Shown here: piece after piece, positions 23,849-32,046 of the stretch
Layout: every line of letters begins with the position of its first letter
Position numbering within the stretch: position 1 is the stretch's first letter
DNA from: Anaerolineales bacterium UBA2395
GTDB lineage: Bacteria > Chloroflexota > Anaerolineae > Anaerolineales > Villigracilaceae
Assembly (NCBI GenBank): GCA_002343775.1
Contig: DDSH01000015.1
Span: 10,270 to 74,269 of the forward strand
Direction: 5' to 3'
DNA length: 64,000 nucleotides
Notes under the pieces: generated by a model
The model's input: the letters and a program-made list of their open reading frames with translations, nothing else
Database searches by the model: none
What the model was told of the DNA's origin: nothing
Program-made: the position numbers and the translations under genes

Positions 23849-26272
23849 TTAACTCGCGTTCAACTTTGCCACAGTCACGCCTTCGCCGCCCTCGGTGTGA
23901 CCGCCCTCCTCGAACGACTTGACGTACGCATGTCCGCGCAGGGCATCGCGCACCGCCTGGCGCAGTTTGCCCGTCCCCTTGCCGTGAATGATCCGCACCC
24001 ACGGCAAGCCCGCCAGATATGCCTGTTCCAGATACCGTTCCATCTTATCGAGCGCATCTTCAGACATGAGTCCGCGCAAATCAACTTCCATGCCGGGCGA
24101 GGCGGACGATGGACGATTGACTGTGGACGCTGGCGCAGGCTTCTTTCCAGATTCAACCTTTTTTGATTCGGAAGAGGCTTCGCCGCCGCGCCGGATCAGG
24201 TCGGATAACTTCGCCCGCACGCGGATCGTCCCAATTTGCACCTCCGCATCCGACTCACCGAGAGCGGTCACCACACCCTCGGCATTGAGCGTGCTGACGG
24301 TGACCTTCTCGCCTAATTTCAAAGTGCCGGTCTGGCCTTCGACCTTCGACATTTGACGTTCGACAGGCTGCTCCACCTTCTCTTCCACTTTTTCCATTTT
24401 GTCTTCAATGGCTTTAATGGCTTGCAACGGCTGACCGGCTTTCTTTAATTGAGCCTTCAACGAGTCCAGGTTGCGTTTGAGGATGGCGACTTCCAACTCG
24501 CCTTCGGCGCGGGCTTTGGCGAGCGTTTCGCGGCGTTCATCCTCTATCTTTTCGAGGCGTTTTTCCAGATCCGCATTTTGCGCTTCGAGGCGGGTGCGCT
24601 GCTTCTCCAATTTTTCGCGTTCGCGCGAGGTGCGGTTGCGTTCCTTGCGGATGTCGTCCAGCAGTTTATCCGCACGCAAATCGAGCGGGTTGATCTCGGC
24701 TTTGGCAGATTCGATGATGGCTTGGGGCAGCCCCAATTTTTGGGCGATGGCTAAGGCGTTGGACCTGCCCGGGAGACCAATGGTCAACTTATAGGTAGGG
24801 CGAAGCGTTTTGATGTCAAATTCCAGCGAAGCGTTGACCACGCCTTCCGTTGAATGCGCGAAGGATTTCAATTCAGGGTAATGCGTCGCGACGAGTGTCA
24901 TGCAGCCGGTTTCGAGCAGGTGACTCAGGATCGCGCGCGCGATGGCAGCGCCTTCCTGCGGGTCGGTGCCGGAGCCGAGTTCGTCGAAGACGACCAGTGA
25001 ACGGTGGTCGATCACCTTCAAAATGCGGATGATGTTGGTGATGTGTCCGCTGAAGGTGGAAAGTGACTGTTCAATGGATTGCTCGTCGCCGATGTCGGCA
25101 TAGACCGATTTGAAGAATGGCAGTTCCGAGCCGCTTTGTGCGGAGATGTGCAAGCCGCTTTGTGCCATGACCACCAGCAAGCCGACGGTTTTGAGCGAAA
25201 CGGTCTTGCCGCCTGTGTTCGGACCAGTGATGACGATGGCGCGAGTCCCTTCGCGCGGATCCACGTCAATCGGCACGACGGTCTCAGAGTCTAGCAATGG
25301 GTGGCGGGCTTGGAGGAGTTTTAAGGTTGAAAATTGCATGTTGAACGTTGAAGATTTTGAGTCCTTCAACCTTGAACTTTCAACCTTCAACTCGTGAATC
25401 AGCGGCTCACTCGCATGCAACTCGTCCGCGTATTTTGCTTTTGCAAACGCAAGGTCGAGCACGGCGAGATTTTCCACACCGTATTTCAACTCACTGGCAT
25501 GTGCGCCGACCAATGACGAAACTTCTGCAAGGATTCTGCGTTCTTCGTCGCGTTCGGCAAGCTGCAATTCGCGGATCTGGTTGTTGGCTTCCACCACGGG
25601 CAGTGGTTCCACGAACAACGTTGCACCGCTGGAGGATTGGTCGTGGATGATGGCTTTGATCTTGCCTTTGAACTCGGCGCGCAAGGGAATTACATAACGC
25701 CCGTCTCTCTGGGTGATGATGGACTCTTGCAACATGGATACGGTCTTGGAGTCGGTCACATATTTTTGCAGGCGACTCATCAGTCGGTCGTGGGCGATGC
25801 GCAGGTTGCGGCGGATGTCTGCCAGTTTGACGGATGCGGAATCCAGCACTTCGCCGCGTTCGGAGAGCACGCGTGTGATGGCGTCCACGATGCCATGCGA
25901 GTCGGGCAATCCCTGTGCGATCAGGCACAGGCGCGGATATTCGGCTTCCTTTTTCTCGAAGGTCTTTTTTAATTCGCGGCATGAGATCAGCGTGGATTTC
26001 ACGTCCAGCAGTGCGTGCGGGTCAAGCACGCCGCTGCGGGCGGCAAGGTCTGCCGCCGGGCGGATGTCGTGCGCCGCGCCAATGCTCACATCCGAGATCG
26101 AGAGCAGTTTGCGCGCCTCGGTCGTTTCGGCAAGACGGGAGACGGCGAGGTCGTAGGAATCGGTTGGTTCGAGTCCGCGTGCCAGCTGCATCGAAGCGGA
26201 AAAGTCGCAGAAGCCTGCGAGCCGTTCGAGAATTTTGGGGTATTCGAGTACGTTGAGTGTCTTGCTGTCCAT
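23849..26272 (-). CDS. mutS2: MutS2 family ATPase / endonuclease
   Basis: An 807-residue protein, full MutS2 length. The ATPase has Walker A GPNTGGKT (about 348), Walker B VVFDELGSGTDP, and the C-terminal Smr nuclease domain begins near residue 727 (GMEVDLRGLMSEDA, with the HGKGTG loop). MutS2 acts on branched DNA and collided ribosomes, not in classic mismatch repair. Three heptamer arrays lie inside the gene: residues 294-317 before the ATPase, and two in the linker between coiled coil and Smr. They add short peptides in frame, so the gene appears intact. Two more uncharged Pro/Lys stretches mark the same linker. Confidence 0.93.
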   Translation of the reverse strand: MDSKTLNVLEYPKILERLAGFCDFSASMQLARGLEPTDSYDLAVSRLAETTEARKLLSISDVSIGAAHDIRPAADLAARSGVLDPHALLDVKSTLISCRELKKTFEKKEAEYPRLCLIAQGLPDSHGIVDAITRVLSERGEVLDSASVKLADIRRNLRIAHDRLMSRLQKYVTDSKTVSMLQESIITQRDGRYVIPLRAEFKGKIKAIIHDQSSSGATLFVEPLPVVEANNQIRELQLAERDEERRILAEVSSLVGAHASELKYGVENLAVLDLAFAKAKYADELHASEPLIHELKVESSRLKDSKSSTFNMQFSTLKLLQARHPLLDSETVVPIDVDPREGTRAIVITGPNTGGKTVSLKTVGLLVVMAQSGLHISAQSGSELPFFKSVYADIGDEQSIEQSLSTFSGHITNIIRILKVIDHRSLVVFDELGSGTDPQEGAAIARAILSHLLETGCMTLVATHYPELKSFAHSTEGVVNASLEFDIKTLRPTYKLTIGLPGRSNALAIAQKLGLPQAIIESAKAEINPLDLRADKLLDDIRKERNRTSREREKLEKQRTRLEAQNADLEKRLEKIEDERRETLAKARAEGELEVAILKRNLDSLKAQLKKAGQPLQAIKAIEDKMEKVEEKVEQPVERQMSKVEGQTGTLKLGEKVTVSTLNAEGVVTALGESDAEVQIGTIRVRAKLSDLIRRGGEASSESKKVESGKKPAPASTVNRPSSASPGMEVDLRGLMSEDALDKMERYLEQAYLAGLPWVRIIHGKGTGKLRQAVRDALRGHAYVKSFEEGGHTEGGEGVTVAKLNAS
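24104..24131. repeat. four tandem heptamers inside mutS2 (GGACGAT type)
   Basis: GGACGAT, GGACGAT, TGACTGT, GGACGCT in direct tandem, encoding part of the linker before the Smr domain (peptide STVNRPSS on the minus strand). Confidence 0.75.
24337..24364. repeat. four tandem heptamers inside mutS2 (CTTCGAC type)
   Basis: CTTCGAC, CTTCGAC, ATTTGAC, GTTCGAC in direct tandem, encoding VERQMSKVEG on the minus strand in the low-complexity linker. Confidence 0.78.
25324..25393. repeat. ten-unit heptamer array inside mutS2
   Basis: Ten consecutive 7-nt units. Those from 25324 read mostly NNGTTGA; those from 25366 read TCAACNT, so the array turns into its own inverse around the middle. It encodes about 24 residues (294-317) absent from the usual MutS2 layout just before the ARHPLL motif. 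Confidence 0.85.
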
Positions 26273-26286
26273 GCTGTGAATTAAAC

Positions 26287-26316
26287 CACAGATGAACGCA
26301 GATGAATACAGATAAA
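26287..26316. repeat. three tandem decamers (CACAGATGAA type)
   Basis: CACAGATGAA, CGCAGATGAA, TACAGATAAA in the 62-bp gap between the divergent mutS2 and SDR genes, directly before the SDR ribosome binding site. Confidence 0.75.
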
Positions 26317-26334
26317 ATAAGGATGGAGGAGCCC

Positions 26335-27108
26335 ATGAAACTCAAAAACAAAGTTGCCATCATCACCGGTGCGACATCCGGTATTGGAAAAGCCACTGCG
26401 CTGCGCTTCGCGGACGAGGGGGCGGATCTGGTCATTACCGGGCGGCGTATCAGCTTGGGGAAGGATGTGGAAGCGGAATGCAGGCAAAGGGGAGTCCGAT
26501 GCGTTTTCGTAGAGGCAGATCACTCAAAGGAAGAAGACTGCTTGAGAGTCGTCGAAACTGCGCTTACGGAATTTGATCATATCGATATTTTGTTCAACAA
26601 CGCGGGCATTGTCACGAAGGGTACAGCGGAGACGACCAGCGAAGAGGTCTGGCAAAACACGCTGGACATCAACGTGACGGCGGTGTGGCGCATGTGCAAG
26701 CTGGTCATTCCGCACATGAAGAAGCAGGGCAAGGGTGCCATCGTCAACAATGGGTCAGATTGGTCGGTGGTGGCGGGCAAGGATGCCTTCCCGTATGTGA
26801 TGAGCAAGGGGGCGGTCGGGATGATGACCAAGGCGATGGCGCTGGATTTTGCGCGCGATGGGATTCGTGTCAATGCGGTCTGCCCGGGCGATACGTTCGT
26901 GGACCGTTGGATGGAGAAGGGTTATTTTGAAGGGTCGTCGCCGGTGACGTTGGAAGCGGCGATCAAAGAAGCAAGCGAGTACATTCCGATGGGGCGCTTC
27001 GGCAAGCCGGAAGAAATTGCGAATGCGGTTCTGTTCCTTGCTTCGGATGAAGCCTCGTTCGTGACGGGTCATCTGCTGCTGGCAGATGGGGGAAATACGG
27101 CGCAGTGA
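26335..27108 (+). CDS. short-chain dehydrogenase/reductase (SDR)
   Basis: A 257-residue classical SDR. It has the cofactor motif TGATSGIG (residues 13-20), NNAG, the active-site Ser in NGSDWS, and YVMSK carrying Tyr and Lys. The C-terminal DEASFVTGHLLLADGG is typical. The TGRRIS stretch after beta-2 suggests NADP preference. The substrate cannot be told. Start at 26335 is fixed by GGAGG (26325-26329). An in-frame ATG at 26302 falls inside the decamer repeat and is unlikely. Confidence 0.88.
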   Translation: MKLKNKVAIITGATSGIGKATALRFADEGADLVITGRRISLGKDVEAECRQRGVRCVFVEADHSKEEDCLRVVETALTEFDHIDILFNNAGIVTKGTAETTSEEVWQNTLDINVTAVWRMCKLVIPHMKKQGKGAIVNNGSDWSVVAGKDAFPYVMSKGAVGMMTKAMALDFARDGIRVNAVCPGDTFVDRWMEKGYFEGSSPVTLEAAIKEASEYIPMGRFGKPEEIANAVLFLASDEASFVTGHLLLADGGNTAQ

Positions 27109-27156
27109 GGTTATGGGCATACTATAATTGCCTGAATTAATTGTATAGGAGCAGAA

Positions 27157-27813
27157 ATGATCGTCGTTTCAGATATGATGGGAACATTGACCACCGGCTC
27201 GCCATTTTTGGGGCTGGTGGATTGGGTGAAGCATAACCAAAGCAAGTTACGCGCGAACTGGTACATAGCGTCCATTGCGCCTTCGTATCTGCTCGCCAAG
27301 CGCGGTTTGATAGATTGGCAGGCGTGGGGGCAGAAGTTGATGATCGACAGCCTTGCCTACATCAAAGATGCGACTCCCGAAAAAGTGAGTCATGCCTCGG
27401 AATGGGTGGTGGAACATGACCTGTGGAAAAAACGCCGCGGGGATGTGATCGCCCGTCTCGTGGATCACCGTGAGAAAGGCGCGCGGGTCTACATCGCCAG
27501 CAGTGTGGTGGAGCCATTCATCGAGCCGTTCGCTAAACGGATCGGAGCGGAAACCATCGGCACGCCGGTGGAACTGGTGAATGGACGCTTGAAAATGGTC
27601 GGTGGTCTCGTGGCGAATGAGAAAAAGATCGAGCAGGTGCTCAGCCGCCTCGGTGTGGATCGCGTGGATGTCGCCTATGGCGATACCATTCTGGATATTC
27701 CATTATTGGAACATGCCGAGCATCCCGTGGCAGTCTACCCTGATTCCAAATTGAAGAAGATCGCGCTCGAACGCGGTTGGGAGATCATTGGCGATACGCC
27801 GAAGTACGGGTAA
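27157..27813 (+). CDS. HAD-superfamily hydrolase, phosphoserine-phosphatase-like, altered motif I
   Basis: A 218-residue HAD protein. Motif II is in YIASS (about 120), the Lys of motif III in NEKK, and motif IV is GDTILD. Motif I reads DMMGTLT: the nucleophile Asp6 is kept but the second Asp, the usual general acid/base, is Met8. Phosphatase activity may be reduced or the protein may be a different phosphotransferase. TATAAT (27123-27128) and AGGAG (27147-27151) precede the start, so it has its own promoter. Confidence 0.8.
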   Translation: MIVVSDMMGTLTTGSPFLGLVDWVKHNQSKLRANWYIASIAPSYLLAKRGLIDWQAWGQKLMIDSLAYIKDATPEKVSHASEWVVEHDLWKKRRGDVIARLVDHREKGARVYIASSVVEPFIEPFAKRIGAETIGTPVELVNGRLKMVGGLVANEKKIEQVLSRLGVDRVDVAYGDTILDIPLLEHAEHPVAVYPDSKLKKIALERGWEIIGDTPKYG

Positions 27814-27926
27814 GGGTGTTCCGGTCATTCGCATCATCCGCATCGATCGAATGGACCGGAAATAGTCACATTGGGTGATGTTGAAGAAATTGTATTTGGG
27901 ATACATTCAGCTAATAAGGAGCCAAT

Positions 27927-28406
27927 ATGAAACGACCTCGTTGGATGTTGATCTTCATTCTTTTTGTTGTGGGTTTGTTCCTGGGATACGCCATTTTTAC
28001 CGCGCTGGCGGTTGCCTTCTTCCCGCGAGTCACAAATATTACCCAGCCTATTTTATGCGCCGGTGAACAGACGGTGGAAGTGACCCGTTCCTCGGTTCGC
28101 CCCGGCGAAACGTTTTTCTCGGTCAACGTGTATTGTGATGGATCTGATATCACCTTTCAGGCGGTCGCGCTGACCGGCTTGCTGGCATCGCTGGTCTTTT
28201 TTGTCCTGCTGCTCATTGCGGCTCGCAACAATCTGGTTGCCGATCCTTCCGCCCCGGCGTTGTTCCCGAATGCCGGAATGCCCTCCGCCACCAAAGGGAA
28301 GACGCCGCTCGAGCGCATGAGCGAGTTGAAAGAGATGCGAGACCGGAATTTGATCTCACAGGTGGAATACGAGCGTAAAAAAGACGAGATCATGAAGGAG
28401 TTGTGA
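27927..28406 (+). CDS. two-helix membrane protein with C-terminal SHOCT domain
   Basis: A 159-residue protein. One membrane helix at 8-30, an extracellular loop with two Cys (ILCAGEQ, VYCDG) that could form a disulfide, a second helix at 80-100, then a cytoplasmic tail ending in a SHOCT motif (LKEMRDRNLISQVEYERKKDEIM). SHOCT is an oligomerisation element of about 30 residues. The stop overlaps the next gene's ATG (TGATG). Function unknown. Confidence 0.8.
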   Translation: MKRPRWMLIFILFVVGLFLGYAIFTALAVAFFPRVTNITQPILCAGEQTVEVTRSSVRPGETFFSVNVYCDGSDITFQAVALTGLLASLVFFVLLLIAARNNLVADPSAPALFPNAGMPSATKGKTPLERMSELKEMRDRNLISQVEYERKKDEIMKEL

Positions 28407-28828
28407 TGCATAAATTCGACGAATTCATCCACAAGGAACTTGCGCCTCATCTCGGACCCGGAGAGGGGATCGAACTCACAGGCTTTCTCTACACCAAATC
28501 CTTGAAGCAGGTTGTCGTCAGCGGCGGCTTGAGCCTGATGGGCGATGGGTATTTCTTCGCCGCCCTCACCCGTAGACGGATGTTCGTCATTGCCACCGAA
28601 ATGGGTTTCGCCTCGCTGAACATGGTGAACAAAGGGTTGGGCGAAATTTTATATTCGGATATCAAGTCCATCAAGCCGAGCGGATTCTTCAACCAGAAGA
28701 TGATCGCCATCCAGCTCAAAGACGGAAAAGTGCTCACCTTCCGCTTGAATTCGCTGGCGACGCACTACGCTTCTGGGCAGAAGCAGTTCATAGATACATT
28801 AATCCAATTTCAACAGGCAGCATTGTAG
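28406..28828 (+). CDS. PH-like-fold protein, coupled to the SHOCT gene
   Basis: A 140-residue soluble protein with strand-rich segments such as YFFAALTRRRMFVIATEMG and IKPSGFFNQKMIAIQLKDGKVLTFRLN, the pattern of bacterial PH-like (bPH/YokE) domains. It starts inside the stop codon of the SHOCT membrane protein, so the two are probably made together and may interact at the membrane. No catalytic residues are visible. Confidence 0.7.
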   Translation: MHKFDEFIHKELAPHLGPGEGIELTGFLYTKSLKQVVVSGGLSLMGDGYFFAALTRRRMFVIATEMGFASLNMVNKGLGEILYSDIKSIKPSGFFNQKMIAIQLKDGKVLTFRLNSLATHYASGQKQFIDTLIQFQQAAL

Positions 28829-28836
28829 GGGTGCCC

Positions 28837-29922
28837 TTACGTGTTGACATAATTCAACGCCTTCACGAACGCTTCCGCCATTTTTTCGATGTTGATCTCT
28901 TCAGAAACAATGCGGAACGATTCCCTCCCCATCTCTCGCAGACGCGCTACATCTGATAGCGCGTTTTTCATTGCTGCGACGAGCGCATCATAATTCTCCG
29001 GCTCGATCTGCCAGCCATTTTTTTCTCGAACCAGATCATCCTGCGTGCCATCGCCTTTTGCTACGATGACCGGCAAACCATAACTCATCGCTTCTTGAAC
29101 AGCGAGTCCGCCAGTGCCAGGCAGGACAAATAGATCGGCTTGCTCGAAATACGGTTTCAACTCCGCGCCATGTTTTGCGCCGATGAACTCCGCGGATGGA
29201 TAGATTTCCTTTGCCAGCGATTCCATCGCGGCACGTTCGGGTCCATCACCGACGATGAGCAGACGCGGCTTGGATTCCATTTCGGCGCAAGCGCGGAGGA
29301 GGGAGTCGACTCGTTTGCGGGCTTGTAATCGTCCGACAAATAAGAGCGTGGGTTGAGCGTTGAACGTTGAACGTTGAACGTTGAACATCGGCTTTGCCGA
29401 AACAGAGTTATGTGCGACGAAAATCTTCTCGCGCGGAAAGCCGAGGGCGGCATATTCGTCTGCCCCGCGTTGACTGTATGTCAGCAGCGCGTCGAACCGG
29501 CTTAGGAATTGCATCCGCCTCATTTTGCGGAATCCGGCTCCGGGTCCGGAAAGACGCGGCGAACCCAAGCCCCAGCCGATGACCTTGCGTCCGCGGGCGT
29601 GCATCCACTTCACAGCGGAGGATGTGGCGAGGTAGCGGGGGTTCGCTTCCACAATCAACGCATCAGGATTCCACGCTTCGAGCCAGTTAATAAATCCCTT
29701 TTGATAACAAAGATAAAACGCGCCGTTAAACAGGTGAATGTTTTCGGCTTCGACATGCTTTGCGATGTGCGTCGTGCCGCCCGCGATCATCTCTTCGGGA
29801 CGCGCTACGCCCGCAAAGAGACTCATGCCATCTTCGCAGTGACTCGCAAGCAAATCAAAGAACGGGACGCGATAGGTGGGGAGCACGCGCTGCTGCAAAG
29901 CAAGTTTGCCTTTGAAGTTCAT
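28837..29922 (-). CDS. GT-B glycosyltransferase (GT4-like)
   Basis: A 361-residue glycosyltransferase. The acceptor half carries the DALIVEANPRY region and VAHNSV; the donor half begins LLFVGRLQARKRVD and contains the E-x7-E element (GGLAVQEAMSYGLPVIV). It transfers a sugar from a nucleotide or lipid donor in cell-surface glycan synthesis. The start at 29922 overlaps the upstream gene's stop (ATGA). Residues about 179-190 (FNVQRSTFNAQP) come from a heptamer array inserted exactly between the two domains. Confidence 0.87.
   Translation of the reverse strand: MNFKGKLALQQRVLPTYRVPFFDLLASHCEDGMSLFAGVARPEEMIAGGTTHIAKHVEAENIHLFNGAFYLCYQKGFINWLEAWNPDALIVEANPRYLATSSAVKWMHARGRKVIGWGLGSPRLSGPGAGFRKMRRMQFLSRFDALLTYSQRGADEYAALGFPREKIFVAHNSVSAKPMFNVQRSTFNAQPTLLFVGRLQARKRVDSLLRACAEMESKPRLLIVGDGPERAAMESLAKEIYPSAEFIGAKHGAELKPYFEQADLFVLPGTGGLAVQEAMSYGLPVIVAKGDGTQDDLVREKNGWQIEPENYDALVAAMKNALSDVARLREMGRESFRIVSEEINIEKMAEAFVKALNYVNT
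29352..29386. repeat. five tandem heptamers inside a glycosyltransferase gene
   Basis: GTTGAGC followed by four GTTGAAC units in direct tandem (35 nt), coding for FNVQRSTFNAQ on the minus strand at the hinge between the N- and C-terminal domains. Confidence 0.9.
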
Positions 29923-31427
29923 TTCACCTCGCAACGCGAAAAGATGACGGCGTACTCGTCGCGGTATTCCTCGCACCACACATCGGACGACGAGACGGCA
30001 TTCACCAAATCCGGCTGAGCGGCTTGCGAGAGCAGCAACAAGTTGATCCCTTCGCGGTCGAACATCTCCTGCCAGCCATCGGCATTCGTCACGCGGACGT
30101 ATTCCTCCCATTGCTCTTGCGGGAAACTGTACATGCGCGTGTCCATCCATGTGGGACGGGACGGAAGCGCGAATTCGAGATAGGAACCAAAGGCGTAGTC
30201 GTTCCAAAGCGGACCCGGTAACTCCTCGCGCGATTTGAGATAGTCCACCGCCTCAACTGGAGTAGTAGTGAGTTCGTAAATTTCCGGTGCACCTTCCCAC
30301 CACGAGTCGCGCACGCCGGGCAGGAAGACCATCGGCACGAGGAACAACATGGACGCGATGAGCGTGTTGATGCGCGGATTGATCTTCTCGATGGGTTTAT
30401 CAATGTAAGCATTCGTCCACTCACTGACCAGTTTCGCAGTCAAGATGGCGAGCAGGAACATGAACCAGATCACAAAGCGAATGCCCGAAAGCGCCAGCCA
30501 GCCGAAGCCGAGGAAGAGAATCCATTCGAGCAGCGAAAGTTTATTTTTTGAGAATGCCGCCAGCGGAACAAAGACGAGCATCCATGCAAAGAAGATGTTC
30601 ATCTGCCAGCCTTCGTTAGTCGGCGGACGCCACTCTACGCTGAATAAATAATCTGACGGGTTGTTGAGGATAAAGACGAGGTATTGCCAAACTCCAAATC
30701 CATGCGGGTTGAGCAGGCTGGCGATAAGCATGGCAAGGATGGTGAGGAACATGACTCGATGTTGTTTTGAACCGCGAAGTGCACTAAGAGCGCCAAGAAA
30801 TAAATTCTTCTTTGCGTCCTTCGCGGTTAATTCTTTTACCCACTCGTTGGAACCGAAGACCAGCGCCGCGCCCACCAATAAAAATGGCAGGACGAACGAG
30901 CCGTGTAGATTTGCCCACAGGAAAGTGGAAAGTGGAAGAAGGAACAGCCAGCGATTGTTTCCCTTTTGCCATTCATACACCGCAAAGAGGCACAACAGAA
31001 AAAGCGGATACGCAAACAACTGCGGACGGATCATCCAATTATTCGATGAAGAAACGCCAAGCACGATCAGCAGGAGGGTTGCCGTCCGCGCGCCAACCCA
31101 CGAACGCATTAGGAACCAGGTCGCGGCATAGGTCGAACCGATCAACACAGCACGCAGCAGGAAGGTCAACGTCACGCCGCCTGCTTGATAGACAAGGTAA
31201 AAAATAATTCCAGAAAGCCACTGCTGATAAAAGATCGGCTGACCCGCGCGGCTGTAACCCATCGTATCCACCAACGGGATCGCGCCTTCGGTGAGGATGT
31301 CTTTACCCAGGCGCAGATACCACCAATAATCCTGCGCCGGGACGGATAGCATGAAGGACAATCCGATCAGCGGCAGGAGGGCAATGCTGAGCCAGAGAAG
31401 GTCATAGGAGCGGGAGGGGTTTTTCAT
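29919..31427 (-). CDS. polytopic membrane protein, GT-C glycosyltransferase-like
   Basis: A 502-residue protein with about ten membrane helices and an extracytoplasmic C-terminal domain of roughly 120 residues. An early loop has AQDYWWYLRLGKDIL, and acidic residues here resemble the DxD/ExD loop of GT-C enzymes that use polyprenyl-phosphate sugars. It is coupled to a GT4-like gene by a 4-nt overlap, which supports a glycan role. Residues about 200-220 (LTAKDAKKNLFLGALSALRG) are encoded by an inserted inverted repeat. Confidence 0.7.
   Translation of the reverse strand: MKNPSRSYDLLWLSIALLPLIGLSFMLSVPAQDYWWYLRLGKDILTEGAIPLVDTMGYSRAGQPIFYQQWLSGIIFYLVYQAGGVTLTFLLRAVLIGSTYAATWFLMRSWVGARTATLLLIVLGVSSSNNWMIRPQLFAYPLFLLCLFAVYEWQKGNNRWLFLLPLSTFLWANLHGSFVLPFLLVGAALVFGSNEWVKELTAKDAKKNLFLGALSALRGSKQHRVMFLTILAMLIASLLNPHGFGVWQYLVFILNNPSDYLFSVEWRPPTNEGWQMNIFFAWMLVFVPLAAFSKNKLSLLEWILFLGFGWLALSGIRFVIWFMFLLAILTAKLVSEWTNAYIDKPIEKINPRINTLIASMLFLVPMVFLPGVRDSWWEGAPEIYELTTTPVEAVDYLKSREELPGPLWNDYAFGSYLEFALPSRPTWMDTRMYSFPQEQWEEYVRVTNADGWQEMFDREGINLLLLSQAAQPDLVNAVSSSDVWCEEYRDEYAVIFSRCEVK
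30770..30830. repeat. inverted repeat inserted in the membrane-protein gene (ACCGCGAAGG family)
   Basis: Arms start AACCGCGAAG on the left (30770) and end CTTCGCGGTT on the right (to 30828), of the same kind as the intergenic repeats at 6030 and 31934. The reading frame passes through it and the peptide lies in a loop between helices. Confidence 0.85.
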
Positions 31428-31435
31428 AATCTATG

Positions 31436-31464
31436 AGTAGGGGCGAGGTTACCTCGCCCCTACT
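31436..31464. repeat. palindrome of the GTAGGGGCG family
   Basis: A 14-bp stem around one T, between the NTF2-like gene and the membrane-protein gene. Its inner 27 bases equal those inside guaA (53561-53587) except for the central base. Confidence 0.9.
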
Positions 31465-31465
31465 A

Positions 31466-31894
31466 TCATCCAACATGCGGCGCGGAGTAGGCGGGTGATT
31501 TATGCACATGCACCACTTTCCACTGTCCATCCATCTTCACCATCACGCGGCTTTCGTTGTGCGCGGCGACCTTCACACCTTCGGGCAGGGAGGTGCTGAT
31601 GAGCAAGGTGTAACTTGCAATGGCAGTATCGCCATAGCGTTGAATTAATAAATTCGACAAATCAAAACGCGAGACGGCTTTCTGTCCCTTGTCTTCCGCA
31701 CCGAAGACCGAGCCGCGGTCGGCATTGGCGGTCATCATGAACTCATGGAAAGGCAGCCCATCCAAGCGGTGCGGCGTGACCCACCACTCGTACAGCGTCA
31801 ATTCCTCTGCTGTCGTTTCATGATACGAAGCGATGTCGTTCTGCATGATTCCGTTCAAGTGCTTGAGTAGAAAGTCGTGTACTTCGTTGTCCAT
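31466..31894 (-). CDS. SnoaL/NTF2-like protein (DUF4440 / CaMKII association type)
   Basis: A 142-residue protein with an N-terminal helix pair (VHDFLLKHLNGIMQNDIASYHETTAEELTLYEWW is the opening) and a curved sheet ending GQWKVVHVHKSPA, the pattern of calcium/calmodulin-kinase association-domain-like NTF2 folds. Such proteins bind small hydrophobic ligands or act as oligomers; no function can be assigned. It lies on the minus strand between two repeat elements and is probably monocistronic. Confidence 0.75.
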   Translation of the reverse strand: MDNEVHDFLLKHLNGIMQNDIASYHETTAEELTLYEWWVTPHRLDGLPFHEFMMTANADRGSVFGAEDKGQKAVSRFDLSNLLIQRYGDTAIASYTLLISTSLPEGVKVAAHNESRVMVKMDGQWKVVHVHKSPAYSAPHVG

Positions 31895-31933
31895 GATGAC
31901 TCCTTTCGAAAGTGTCTGAAAAGATTATATTCT

Positions 31934-32012
31934 TAACCACAAAGGCACCAAGACGCAAAGTCTCAAAGAATAAAAAACTTTGTGGCTTCGTGACTTCGAG
32001 CCTTGGTGGTTG
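31934..32012. repeat. long intergenic inverted repeat (ACCACAAAGG family)
   Basis: Left arm from AACCACAAAGGCACCAAG, right arm ending CTTGGTGGTT, separated by about 17 nt of AT-rich loop. It lies between the NTF2-like and GT4 genes. Confidence 0.82.
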
Positions 32013-32046
32013 GGTGTAAGGTGCTTATTCAAAGATAATGGACGGC

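Noticed and set aside
25324..25393. Heptamer array as a possible CRISPR array.
   Set aside because: The units are 7 nt long without spacers, and no cas gene is in the window.
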